Positions 11,201 through 20,858 are shown, numbered from the stretch's first letter. The stretch: 64,000 nucleotides of DNA from Emiliania huxleyi CCMP1516 (GCF_000372725.1 NW_005196021.1:812910-876909); one strand, 5' to 3'. Numbers and translations are program-made. Notes: generated by a model from the letters alone, not told the origin.

Positions 11201-13042
11201 GCTTGCCACGGAGCCGCTGCATGCCGAGCAGCGCAAAGATGACGTTCATCATCAAGAACAGGATCAGGATGTTGGAGATCTGGTAGAGCGAGCCGACGAG
11301 CGCCGAACAGACCTGGTACAGCGCCGGCCACGCCCTCATCAGACGGAACATCCTCGCGACGCGCAGGATGCGAAAGAAGGAGACGTTGACGCCGACCTTC
11401 GTCCCCGTGGCCGACAGGACGAGGTCCACGGAGGTGAGGAGCACGATGGTGCCATCGAGCTTGTTCCACTTGTCGCTCCAGTAGCCGCTGCAGCCCAGGC
11501 CGAGCAGCTTGAGCGCCATCTCCACGATGAAGAGCAACGAGATTACCGTCTCGGCCTGGTCGATCGCCCTCTCGTACTCCTCCGGCTGGTCCGCATACGG
11601 CATGCACATCAGCACGAGGTTGAGGACCACGAGAGCAGTCGAGACGCGGTTCAGAGCTTCCGACCTCGCCACTCGCCCGCAGAGCGAGAGGTCGGCCGCC
11701 GCCTATTTCATTCATTGGGTTTTGTTTACCGAGTTTGGTAGGGTACTGCGCCCGCGAGGGATCGGCCGCGGCCGGTACGAGGAGCGGCTCGGCCGAGTCG
11801 GTCGTCGCCTACCGGATGATCTCGTGTGATCTCGTGTGATCTCGTGTGATCTCGTGTGATCTCGTGTGATCTCGTGTGATCTCGTGTGACTCGGTGATCT
11901 AGGGTGGTTGGTCGCCTCCGCCGCCTCCCTGTCCTCCTCAGACTGCTCGGCCGTCTTGCGCTCCTCCTCCTCGGCGCCGCGCTTGAACTCGTCGTACACG
12001 ACGGCGAGGAAGAGGTTGAAGACGAAGAAGCCGACGACGCACACCACGGGCAGGAAGTAGACGAGCACCCACGGCGAGTACGCGTTCATCGAGAGGTACA
12101 TCGGGTCCGTCCAGTCGTTGAACGTGGCGGCCTATCAGAATGAATTCGTGAACTGAGTCATTGAGTCGCCGAACGTGGCGGCCTGTTGGATACTCTCGGG
12201 TCATCTCGGGTATCTCGGGCAATCTCGTTGAACGTGGCGGCCTGCATCACCCAGATGCTCGCCTTGAGCACCGAGTCGAAGGAGACGGTGTCGGCGCCCG
12301 GGTCCTCCTCAAAGTAGACGCAGCGGGACCCGTCGGCACAGCTCGGCGCGTCCGGGTTGCACGCCTCCTCGCTGTCAAACTCGTCGCTCGCCGGAAAGTC
12401 CATGTCGCCCACGCCGTCGAAGCCCGGCGCGGCGCAGCGCCAGTGCAGCTTGCCCTTGAGCAGCTCTACGCCGAAGATGCCAAAGACGATGAAGGACAGG
12501 GCGCAGAGGATGGCGACGTTGAGCAGCTGCCCGAACGACGCGATGATCGACTCGATCAGCAGGGGCATGCCCGGAACCCGCTTGAGAGCCCGCAGCGGCC
12601 GCATCGCCCGCGCGGCGCGGATGATTGAAAAGTTGCCGAGCCAGGGAACGAAGAAAGAGACGATGCCGAGCATCACGACGACAAAGTCGAGCCAGCTCCA
12701 CGGATCCCGCAGGTACGCACCCCGGCCCAGCACGAAGCCGAACGATAGCACCTTGACAACCATCTCTGCGGTGAAGATTGCGAGCGCCACGTGCTCGCAC
12801 GTGCCGATCAAGGCAGCCTTCTGCGTGCCGGGCGGATCCAAGGGCGAGTTCCACGCCATCAAGGCGCAGTTGCCGAGGATCACCAGCAGGATGAACGGGT
12901 CGAAAAGTGGCGACTCAACGATGCTGATTGCCTGCTTGCGTGGCGTGCTCCGAGCGCCAAAGAGGAAGAGCGACTTCCCAGCATAGACCCGGCCGCTCCT
13001 GCCCACGGCATCCTCGCCAGGCTTGGCTGCTGCTCTCACCAT
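8211..13042 (-). CDS. Four-domain voltage-gated cation channel, alpha subunit (Cav/Nav type), 6 exons
   Basis: Model: complement(8211..10430, 10518..10723, 10794..11150, 11225..11702, 11925..12131, 12242..13042), 1422 aa. It is a pore-forming plasma or flagellar membrane channel. Four S1-S6 repeats are visible, each with an Arg-rich S4 (for example TLRALRPLRIAGR in DIII and RMLRILRLLRILRLLKK in DIV). P-loops: DI TFNDWTD, DII MTGEWNE, DIII STGEAF, DIV TADAWGD. Aligning these with Cav channels gives selectivity residues N-E-E-D rather than EEEE. The C-terminus has an EF-hand-like loop (DPDADGLIPAAQ, near residue 1240) and IQ-like motifs (RVQAAARG, HIQQAW) near 1370-1410, suggesting calmodulin control. 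All five introns are 70-222 nt, and exon sequence is duplicated at both of their ends. The gene ends tail to tail with the RING gene. Confidence 0.9.
10437..10495. repeat. Intron minisatellite of GGAGATCACG-type units
   Basis: About five imperfect 10-bp units fill intron 10431..10517 of the channel gene. Similar ATCACACGAG or CGAGATCACC units recur in introns at 11822, 12185 and 35441. Confidence 0.85.
11822..11889. repeat. 10-bp minisatellite (CTCGTGTGAT, about 7 units) in an intron
   Basis: Near-perfect tandem units inside intron 11703..11924 of the channel gene. The array lies between two partial copies of AGGCGAC-type exon sequence, nested within the outer AGGCGGCGG repeats. Confidence 0.9.
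12115..12244. repeat. Three copies of one exon-junction segment around channel intron 1
   Basis: The segment GAACGTGGCGGCCT occurs at about 12119-12132, 12173-12183 and 12229-12242. On the minus strand each copy reads AG|GCCGCCACGTTC, so the middle copy is a third usable junction. Splicing between the outer copies restores ...VMQ|AATFNDW... in frame. Confidence 0.85.
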
Positions 13043-13306
13043 GCAGTCGCGCGCATGCACGGCGAGGGCGGTGGGCACGGCTCAGTCGTGCGACGAGCCC
13101 GAAGTCGATCGAGTCGCCGACGTCCGCGCTCTCCAAAAATTTGATGGAAAAAAAATCCTCCACGTGGGAGTGCTTCTTAGCCCCCCGGCCCTCTGTTTTC
13201 TTTCTTTCTTTCTTTCCCCCCGGCCCTGGATGTGCGGTTACTGACTGCACTCCAAGTGCTCCAAGTGCTCGGAGATCGAGTCCTCCAATGGCTCACAAGT
13301 AAGAGA

Positions 13307-14253
13307 TTACGCGGGCGGTCTCCTCACGGCGCCGGCGCCGCCCTGCAGGCGCAGCTTGCACCGCTGCCCCAGCGGGCACACTCCCGTCGCCGCGTGCTCG
13401 TCGCAGCACATCTCGTGCCGCGCGGTGCACGCGGCGCCGCGGTCGCACCAGCGACCCTTCCCAAAGGCGGGGCAGCACGGCATGGTGTCGCCGTAGCGCA
13501 CGTGGCGAAAGGCGCAGGTGGCGGCGTCGGCGTCGCACACGCCGAGGAGGTAGAGGCGGCAGGTGGGCATGTTGTGCGCGCTAGGCTCATGCGAGAGCGC
13601 GCAGCACCCCTCGGGCGCCGTGCAGGTGCCGTGCAGGAAGGCCTGGCAGATGCCAACCTTGCCCGGGTCGTGCGCATAGCCGCACTCTCCCCCGGTGCGG
13701 CTGCAGTAGCCGGTCTTGGAGAAGGAGAAGCACTGCACGCGCGCCAGCTCCTCGCGCCGCACGCCCTCGCGCTGGTCCCTCTCGCGCCTGGGCGCAGGGT
13801 GCCGGCCGCGCGCGAGCGGTGAGCCTCGCGAGCGCGGGCAGGGTCTTGAATGCCGGCAGAGGGCCCGGGCAGCGGGCGTGGTGCGAGAGCAGGGTGCGCG
13901 CGGCGTGGGCGGGCGGGACTGTGGCCCGAGGCGTGGACGGGAGAGCACCGTCGCTTAAAGTCGACCGACAGCCGCGGCGGGCCAGGCGCGCTGCCGGCGG
14001 CGCCGTGCAGCCGCGTGATCTGCATGCCGTCCGCCGAGCGCGCAAATCCCGCCACCGCCCGCTGGACCAGCACGCGGCGGGGAGGGCGCGCGGAGCTTGC
14101 TCCGGCGTCAGCGGCAGCACCTTCGTCGTCGTCGCGGATGCGGCGAGCTGCGGAGGAGGCAGGAGCCTGTGAGACGACGCGCCGCTTGTCGCTCGGCGGC
14201 GGTGGAGCCTTGACGAGGCTGTGCGAGTTGCGCCGCACGAGAGCCGGAGGCAT
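13307..14253 (-). CDS. CCCH zinc-finger protein similar to ZC3H3
   Basis: Model: complement(13307..13844, 13949..14253), 280 aa, ATG at 14253. A run of about five CCCH fingers fills the C-terminal half. It starts CFSFSKTGYC...CGYAH, continues CQAFLHGTC...CALSH, CRLYLLGVC...CAFRH and CPAFGKGRWC...CTARH, and ends with a final C..CPLGQRCK. The order and the D-P-x-K-V spacer between fingers 1 and 2 resemble the ZC3H3/CPSF4-like group. In animals and fungi that group acts in mRNA 3'-end processing and nuclear export, so a nuclear RNA-binding role is likely. The N-terminal exon is basic, Ala-rich and low in complexity. The intron (13845..13948, GT-AG) is chosen by frame only and is the weakest point of the model. 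The gene's 3' end lies about 265 bp from the start codon of the channel gene, in the same direction. Confidence 0.7.
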
Positions 14254-14279
14254 ACTTCCCAGCGATCCAGTCGGCCACA

Positions 14280-15070
14280 GCGATTCAGCCTGGCTGGGGT
14301 TTACATTCACAGAGAGAGAGAGAGTCTCTCTCGGTTTACATTCACAGCCTTGAGCACTTGAGCACAAGTGGGGTTACATTCACAGCCTTGTTATTGACAA
14401 GAAAATACGTCCTCTGGCGCTATGCGCTGGTCTGTGAGAGGTTGAGGTGCGAGCCTTCACATAGGAGGTATACAGGTATTTTCACATTACCGCACAACCC
14501 CGGGCCCGACATTCACAGCCATGTTTTGAGAAGAATTTTAGAACCAAACTCCCTCGCACAACACTGGGCACAGGACTGGCGCGCACTGGCACTAACACAG
14601 GTACACCACGGAAAATACCTCCTAGCGCTGTGCGCTGGTCTATGAGAGGTTCATTCACAGCCTTGTTATTGAGAAAAAATATTCGAAAAGAGGTTCGGGC
14701 CCGAAATCGCACAGAGACAGTCTCACATTCACAGATAGGTTGATAAGAATTCTTAAAAATACAAGCCTCTCTCACAGCACACTGGCACGACAAGGGCGCG
14801 CACTGGCGCGGACTGGCACACACACTGGCACGCAGGTTGATAAGAAACAAAAGGCGGACATCGCAGACAGACAGTGAGAGATAGGAAGAGGCAGGCGCCC
14901 AAGCAAGGGTGGGCGACGGCTAGCAACACACCTTCCTTCCCGTGAAATCCCTGTGTGGTGGCGGCGTGCCGTCCTCCCATCCCTCCTTTGTTTGCGCTGT
15001 ATGTCTTCTTTCTTTCTTCTTAGTGAGGGTGTGAGTAGTGAGAGGCGGACCTAAGGAAGGTCCTACTTAA
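14280..15070. repeat. Intergenic block of dispersed repeats
   Basis: No gene recognised. TTACATTCACAGCC-type units recur at about 14308, 14335, 14375 and 14650. Two near copies of a 32-bp segment ending GCGCTGGTCTRTGAGAGG lie at about 14411 and 14617. The segment 14746-14840 is an inverted, diverged copy of 18064-18160, sharing AAGAATTCTT and several CACTGGCAC units. Confidence 0.7.
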
Positions 15071-15477
15071 CATCTCTTTATTTACTTACCGATCTTACCC
15101 CTGACCGAGCTCCCGGAGTTTGGTACGATTTCTAGCAATGCTCTCCGTCCTCGACATTTTGATGCCTGCCTTTCAGGAGTTGTCGGCGCGTCGGCGGCGG
15201 CGGCGGCTGATGCTCGGCGAGCACGGCTGGGAGCGGTGGACGATTCACATCGCCAGAGAGGTGGTCGATGGACATCTGTTCCCCCCCCCCCCCCCCTCGC
15301 TTTTGCAAAATCCTGCAAAGGTGGGGGACGTGTCTGTCCTCGTACCTCGACCCAGCCCTAGCTTGGCATGGCCGAGTGATCAGAGCGAGGAGGAACACGG
15401 ACGCGGGCGTTGATCGCGCGTTGATGCGCCGCGGTTAAGATCCGGTGTTAATGTTGAACGGGAACGGGGATCGGAAC

Positions 15478-15620
15478 ACTCCCTTTGTTCTCTCTTCTCT
15501 CATGAAATCGCGGGGGGTGAAGCAGGGTGTCTCGCCTGTCGCGGGTCCACACAGGGGGTAAGTCAGGGGGTGAACTGAAGAAGCGACCCAACGATTTCAT
15601 GAGTGGGCAGCAAAGGGAGT
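15478..15620. mobile_element. 143-bp MITE with an 11-bp target-site duplication
   Basis: The ends are inverted: ACTCCCTTTG at 15478-15487 against CAAAGGGAGT at 15611-15620. A second inverted block lies inside (CTCATGAAATCG against CGATTTCATGAG). Immediately outside, both flanks read GGGATCGGAAC (15467-15477 and 15621-15631), an 11-bp direct repeat. No coding capacity. A 9-11-bp duplication suggests a Mutator-like source, but that class is an inference. Confidence 0.85.
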
Positions 15621-15746
15621 GGGATCGGAACAAGAGCTCCAACGCGGGTCGGAAGCGCCGGACGCTACAGCTAGTCAGCGTTTTCGCCACAAATATCACA
15701 TAGCCCCGACAACCCCTCTGCCCAGCGAGCGAAGTGGGTGAGGCTG

Positions 15747-16199
15747 ATGATGCTCCTTCGACTTAGGGAGCGGTTCAGCTGCTGGGCGGGCTTCAGGGTG
15801 GGGCTCGCGCGAAAAGGAATCGACGCGATGTGCAAAGCATACAAGAAGGGGAGAAGGAAGAGGAGAGACGCCGGTGATGACGAAACAGAAACTAGCGCAG
15901 ACGAGAGCAGGGCGGACCCGGGGACTGGGGAGCCGGAGCAGACGGCATCGGCCGCCGAGGGAATGTTGGGAAGAGGCACGAGGAGGGCGGCGACCTCGAC
16001 CGACTATGGAGGACCCGTCGCCAGACGACGCAGGGCAGACGACGGGGAGGCGGAGCAGACGCGCAGGGCGAGACGAGGGAGGGAGCAGGACGTTGCGGAG
16101 ATCAGCAGGAGGATGTACGAAGAGATTAAGAGCAGCAGGGATCCGAGGGACCATGTCAGTGGAAGACGGCTAGTGGCTGCTAGGGCCGAGCGTTTTTAA
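15747..16199 (+). CDS. Hypothetical ORF, probably repeat-derived
   Basis: A 150-aa frame rich in Arg, Glu and Ala (RRKRRDAGDDETETSADE and similar), with no recognised domain. Its last codons run into the left terminal inverted repeat of the element at 16183, so the natural end is either lost or the frame is accidental. Low confidence that it is a gene. Confidence 0.2.
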   Translation: MMLLRLRERFSCWAGFRVGLARKGIDAMCKAYKKGRRKRRDAGDDETETSADESRADPGTGEPEQTASAAEGMLGRGTRRAATSTDYGGPVARRRRADDGEAEQTRRARRGREQDVAEISRRMYEEIKSSRDPRDHVSGRRLVAARAERF

Positions 16200-16619
16200 T
16201 CTCTCGGTCAGTGGGGGGCCGAGCCGCCTCGGGGTGGCGGGCGGGCGGGCGTTTTGAAAAACAGAATCTTGAAAAACAGAAAACAGAAAACAAGAGGGGC
16301 CCCGGGGGCCCAGGCCCCCCACTGGGAGTAGAAAATACGCCCAAGGGGGCCAAGGAGGCGGCGCGGGGAAGCAGCATCAGGTGGGAGCAGGAAGGATGGC
16401 GCTTAGGGTCGGCTTTGAACAAGGATTTCCAGATTTTAGATCAGTATTGGTGTCGGCACACATCCCCGCATGAGGTCAGCGGCGCGCAGTGGCCAGTGCC
16501 TCTCTCGCAGGCTGATTTTGGCTGCTTCGAGTTTGTTTTTGTTTTCAGACTAGGGGGCCCAACCCCCTCAGAGGCGGCGGGCGGGCGCCCACTGACCGAG
16601 AGATCAAAAACGCTCGGCC
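16183..16619. mobile_element. 437-bp MITE with about 31-bp terminal inverted repeats and a TA target site
   Basis: The left end begins GGGCCGAGCGTTTTTAATCT. The right end, read inward on the other strand, begins GGCCGAGCGTTTTTGATCTC. Both continue CTCGGTCAGTGGG. TA flanks each side (16181-16182 and 16620-16621), as expected for Tc1/mariner-type insertion. The interior holds A-rich and GC-rich sequence without an ORF I trust. A Tc1/mariner-like transposase at 20963 could be a source in trans, but its ends look different. Confidence 0.8.
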
Positions 16620-16879
16620 TATAGAGTCCCCCATCGCCGCATCGGGACTTCGGGAGGACGACCCCGGCCGTAGTCGCCGACCACACCCACAAAGAACCCT
16701 GCACAAAGATCGCAAGGGCGGGGACCTGTTCCTTTTTACCCATCTCACAGTAGACGTTTTTGGAGCACTTGAAGTTTTTATTTTAAATTTTTTACCACAC
16801 ACGGCTTTTTCGATACAAGAAGAAATCTCTCGCTCGAGGCACGATTCACGACTGCGCGGCCCGTCCACGAGTCGCGTGG

Positions 16880-16965
16880 TTGCGACCCGCGCCGGCTCTC
16901 AGCTGCCCGCTGACCCGAGCGTGGGCTTGTGGCGGGCAGCGTCATGCCCACGGGCCGCGCGAGCC
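16880..16965 (-). promoter_or_regulatory. Putative SECIS element of the selenoprotein T gene
   Basis: On the minus strand, 65-110 nt after the SelT stop codon, the sequence reads ATGAC (16941-16945), then GCTGCCCGC. A 21-nt apical loop containing CACAAGCCC follows, then the perfect complement GCGGGCAGC (16902-16910) and TGAG (TGA at 16899-16901). This gives the ATGA/GA quartet, a 9-bp helix, an AA in the apical loop and a possible CCC/GGG mini-stem: the layout of a type II eukaryotic SECIS. The lower stem can pair only partly. Confidence 0.75.
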
Positions 16966-17009
16966 GGCCAGAGGGGTGCCCCGCTCTCCCAGCTTCCCTC
17001 CACCGGGTC

Positions 17010-17657
17010 CTACTCGATGCGCACTTTGGGCGCCGACGCCTCCGCCGCTCCCTGCGTGCGCGTCTTCTCCTTTGCGCGCATCGTCTCGAGCTGCCGAACC
17101 AGCTCCACCGGCTGGGGCATCCGACCGGTGGCAAGCTTGGAGTGCAGCTTCTGGCCGTTGTAGGTTACCTCAAACGCATTGATCGACTGCAGCGTCTGCG
17201 CGACCACGTCCAGAGCGAACGCGCCGCCGATCGCGAGCATCGGATTATCGTGCATCTGAAGGACCGCGCGCGGCGTCGGCCGCCGAACCGCAGCCGCCGC
17301 CTGCTCTCCGAAGAAGTAGCTGAGAGCCACCAGCGCCTGCGCCGCCCGCACGGTACGGATGGCGTACTGCACGCCCACAGGAGGTGTGTAATCGCCGCCC
17401 TCAATGGGCACGCCGGGGAACGCCGACTGGAGCGCGAGAGCGCACTGCCGGAAGGCGCCCGCCGTCTGTCAGGAGCGGCAGAACTCGATCCGAACCGTCG
17501 AGTCGTGCCGCTCGATTGCCGGCCGCGCGACGACGGCAAACGATGAGAGGTCGACTGAGCTCGGCTTCTCGTAAAACCTCTTGAGCAGCGCAGGCCCGCA
17601 GAGGAGCGCGGCCAGGCCAAAGAGCGCTTTCTGGTTCGATGTGAGGCCGCCGGCCAT
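17010..17657 (-). CDS. SELENOT: Selenoprotein T (thioredoxin-like, ER membrane), TGA read as selenocysteine
   Basis: Single exon, 215 codons, ATG at 17657. Read as Sec, the TGA at 17469-17471 is residue 63 and forms the redox motif C-R-S-U, directly after the beta strand STVRIEF. The frame stays open after it through QTAGAFRQCALALQSAFPG and IEGGDYTPP. It then passes a hydrophobic middle region and reaches AFEVTYNGQKLHSKLATGRM near the C-terminus, matching the SelT pattern FE..N....SKL.TG..P. The N-terminus has a hydrophobic helix (ALFGLAALLCGPALL). SelT is an ER thiol-disulfide oxidoreductase of the Rdx family. A SECIS-like stem-loop follows in the 3' UTR. Without Sec, the product would stop at 62 residues. 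The gene lies between mobile elements, and repeat sequence starts only about 20 bp upstream of its ATG. Confidence 0.92.
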
Positions 17658-17664
17658 GTCTTTT

Positions 17665-18725
17665 CTGCCGGTGAGAGACGCGCAGTATTCTTAGAATTCT
17701 TTTCTGAGATTTCGGAAAGATGCGGCCCGCGGTGCCGGCCCACTGCACATAAGATGGACTCCTCAACGGGAGGGCACTCGCAGCAGGCGGGGCCGAATCC
17801 TGCAGCTCCTTAGTCTTGGCCCGATCCGGCGGCATGCCACGGGTAGGCGCGTTGAGGCTTGCCGCCTCCTCTGCGCCAACGCGGCTTGTGCCGCAGGTTG
17901 CGTTTGCTGCCAGACAAGAGGAGGAGCAGGGCCTTTTGGCGATAGGACCAGGAAATCGTATTCGCCCGGTGGGCGTTACGGACTCGAGCAACACCCAGGT
18001 CGAGGTTGCTGCGCCTCAAAAAAGGAAGGGTCCGGTTGGAGCCACGGCTCCGGGCGCCCAATTTTTTTCTTTTCTGCCGGTGTGTGCAAGTTCGCGCCAG
18101 TCTGCGCCTTGTCGTGCCAGTGTGCTGTGTGAGACGCTTGTATTCTAAGAATTCTTTTCTGAAATTTCGAGATTTTTAGCAACTCTAACACTCACACGTC
18201 ATTTGGGGCCTGGAGCCCTGTTCACGCGCGCGCGAGGCGTGCAGACAGGGTTGCCAGGTTGTTGAGATTTCGGGGCGGAAAGATGCGGCCCGCGGTGCCG
18301 GTAGGCCACTCGGAGAAGGGAGCCGGCATTGGGCTGTCCGAGGTTTTCCGGCAAACAAAAAGGAAAACAGATGGTCCCCAGCACTTTGCGTTTCCGGAAA
18401 TTTCCAGGAAAAACAGAGGGTGTTTGGTGCTCCATTCTGGAAACTCGCGAGTTTCCCTGAGTCTGAGAGCTGGTCTGGGGCAAAATCGGAGGCAAAATTG
18501 AGGAAATCGACAAAATACCCAGGCGGTCGGAGGGTAATTTCCAGGTATACACGGGTTCTCCGCAAAATGGCCTAAAATTTGGCTGATTTTGGGCCCAACC
18601 AGCCTCAGACTCGGCTCAGAGCCCAAAATTTGACGATTTGTGTTGTAGAGAAAAAAGGAAAGGAAAACAGACGGGGTGCGAGAGGCAAACCTCGGACAGC
18701 CCAAAGCCGGCAAGAATGGCGTCGA
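17665..18725. repeat. Nested dispersed repeats, including an inverted family A copy
   Basis: No gene recognised. The segments 17683-17745 and 18138-18300 share TTCTTTTCTGARATTTCG, then GGAAAGATGCGGCCCGCGGT. In the second copy these two blocks are separated by about 95 bp carrying the family A end motif (TTTTTAGCAACTCTAACACT) and GGCCTGGAGCCCTGTTCACG, so family A inserted into an older repeat. The part 18465-18720 is the reverse complement, with divergence, of 46795-47115. Confidence 0.75.
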
Positions 18726-18729
18726 GCGA

Positions 18730-19400
18730 TTCTAAAGTCAGGTGTGGCACTGGGCGAACATCGGCCGTCCCTCAGTGCTTCCAGCCTGCCCGCTTCAGTT
18801 TCCTCTTCGAATTTTGCACGTAGAAAAAAGAATAGCCCGGGTCGCGGGCCGCCGGAGCGGGCATTTCGAAGCACCGAGCGGGCAGCTCGAAGCACGCGGG
18901 CGCAGGCTGCCACCGCTGCCCGGGCGCCCCGAGCGGCGGCGGAGGGCCGCCCAGGCCACCACCAGTGCCCCTCCCACCGGCGGCGCGGCGGCAGCGGCGC
19001 CGACCGCCCCTCCATCAGCGGTGGCGCGACGGGTGTCGTCGGGGCGCCGGCAGGTGCCGCGCGCAGAGGGTGCCACCGGACCGTCCGACGCGCGCCCGGC
19101 GGATCCTTCGTCGTCCATGGCGGGCCGAGCACCCCCGCGTCGCTTCTCGGCGCATTGGAGAGCAGGGGAAGCTGCTGGCGTCGCCGCTGGGATCGGCGGC
19201 GGCGCCAGCAGCGTTCTCGGATCTGAAGCCGACTTTGAGCGCCGATCGATCGATCTGAGGGCTGGCCGATGGGTGGCGCTGGGACATCGCCGCCGCCGCG
19301 GAGGCCGGCGGCGACCAGAGGAGCGGTTGGGGCGCGTGGCGCATATGTTACCTGCCAAGTGAGCATTCAAGTGTGTTTCGAGATTTATTCGAGATTTGAA
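18730..19400. other. GC-rich stretch, no gene recognised
   Basis: Several long frames are open on both strands because of the very high GC content. None has a recognisable domain, a normal start or a plausible composition, so I leave the stretch uncalled. Confidence 0.4.
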
Positions 19401-19468
19401 ACTCAGATGTTATTATTAAATGAACTCGGGGGCACGGGACGCGGCACAAACGGGGCACAAACGCCAGG

Positions 19469-19796
19469 CTACAAAGACGGGGAGGCACGTAGTGACGCAG
19501 GGGGGTCTAGGCGGGGACGGCGGCGTCCTCCGACGCCGCGGCGACGGAGGCCGGCGAGCCTGAGCTCGGTCGCAATCTCTTCCGCCGCCGCGAGCTGCAG
19601 CGCGACTGACATGCGCTGGGCCTGCAGCGACAGCCACGACCGCGTCGACCAGCTCGCCTCGTCCTCGTGCTGCCGCTTCGAGAGCTTGTTGCGCACCTTG
19701 TCCTTCATCTGGTAGAACAGCCGTTTGACCGCGTTGCACCACCCGCCGAAGGTTTCGAACAGATGTTCGTTTCCAGTGGGAAGGTGCCAGACCTGA
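19469..19796 (-). pseudogene. Coding fragment of unknown protein (no start codon)
   Basis: The frame reads DQVWHLPTGNEHLFETFGGW, then CNAVKRLFYQMKDKVRNKL, and on to a helix-rich segment SLQAQRMSVALQLAAAEEI. It has balanced composition and no stop for 109 codons, unlike the shadow frames nearby. No ATG lies upstream in frame before a stop, so it is the 3' part of a gene whose 5' exon is missing, or a relic. The family is not recognised. Confidence 0.35.
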
Positions 19797-19880
19797 TCTT
19801 AGAATCGCTCCGTCGCGCGCGCGCGAAAGAGAGAATTTTGCCACGCAAAAAATAGTTCCCAGTCAGTGATCAGTGTTGTT

Positions 19881-20058
19881 TGCTCCTTGGTGCTCTCGAT
19901 GGCTGCGAAGCGGCGGCGGCTCGACATGGAGTCTCTGGCGCTCGAAGAGAGCGTTCAAAAGCGCATTGCTGCGTCGTATCTGATCAACTTTCGAGAGTAC
20001 AGTCCGGCCGAAGCCGCCGCGGCCACCGGCTACACGCGAGCATCAGATGCAGCACTTT
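19881..20058 (+). pseudogene. Truncated 5' fragment of the Tc1/mariner-like transposase
   Basis: This segment matches 20945-21122 essentially base for base, covering the ATG and the first 53 codons (MAAKRRRLDMESLALEES and on to ASDAAL). It then stops abruptly at the start of the satellite repeat. It is a second, truncated copy of the element, so satellite DNA and transposon have been rearranged together. Confidence 0.9.
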
Positions 20059-20614
20059 AGGTGGCGACGGAGCGCCGACGGCGGCGATGCGCTTTCGGAT
20101 CAAAGCTGCGGCATGTGTGCTGGAGAGGGGGCGCCTCCCGTCCACCGGGTGCGATCCGGGTCGGCTATCGACTCGCTCTTGCGTCACGGCTCTGTTGCTA
20201 CGGTGCTTGGCGGGAGTCAGGGTGTGGGACGCCGAGCCCTCTCGCTCTGAGCGTCGAGGCTCGGAGTCAAGACTGACGGTTCACGCTCTCTCCGCCCGCG
20301 CAGTGTTCGCATTCACGGCCGTGGCGCCGCTACTACCCACCATGACGACGGTGGGGTCGGGGGTGGCGATCGGTAGTCCGGCGATCTCGAGTGCTGGTGG
20401 CGGCCGATCCGGTCTCGAGGGGCCGAGAGCTCAAGGTGGCGACGGAGCGCCGACGGCGGCGATGCGCTTTCGGATCAAAGCTGCGGCATGTGTGCTGGAG
20501 AGGGGGCGCCTCCCGTCCACCGGGTGCGATCCGGGTCGGCTGTCGACTCGCTCTTGCGTCACGGCTCTGTGTTGCTACGGTGCTTGGCGGGAGTCAGGGT
20601 GCGACGCCGAGCCC
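20059..20614 (+). repeat. Satellite array, left side (about 1.5 units of 375 bp)
   Basis: Units start GGTGGCGACGGAGCGCCGAC at 20059 and again at about 20434. The second unit is cut off at about 20614. The ORFs inside are by-products of the repeat. The same unit recurs on the right side of the transposon. Confidence 0.9.
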
Positions 20615-20858
20615 TGTAGGAGCGCTTGCCGTACCGCTCCTTGCTCTTCCAGACAACAAAGGATCCTGCAGCTTTGGCCGCATCTGGGATCACACACGAG
20701 TCGGTGAGGCGCGTGCCGCCCTTGATCGAGTCGAGGCTCATCGCCCGATCCAGCAGAGCGCCGCCCCCGGTGACCCAGCCGAGCACCGCACGGAGGGTGT
20801 CTGCGGCGGGAAAGCCTTTGGCATCGAGCAGGCGTACGCGGCGTGCGCCGCGTGCCAT
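20559..20858 (-). CDS. Small ORF divergent from the transposase, 3' end replaced by satellite
   Basis: It starts at an ATG at 20858, about 105 bp from the transposase ATG and on the opposite strand. The first 80 or so residues (MARGARRVRLLDAKGFPAAD, and later GTRLTDSCVIPDA and SFVVWKSKERYGK) are unique. The last residues are satellite sequence, so the gene is truncated. It may be a second protein of the transposon or a captured host fragment. I do not recognise a domain. Confidence 0.4.
   Translation of the reverse strand: MARGARRVRLLDAKGFPAADTLRAVLGWVTGGGALLDRAMSLDSIKGGTRLTDSCVIPDAAKAAGSFVVWKSKERYGKRSYRARRRTLTPAKHRSNTEP

Noticed and set aside
11822-11889. Tandem 10-bp array considered as a CRISPR-like array
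   Set aside because: Units are contiguous with no spacers and lie in a eukaryotic intron.
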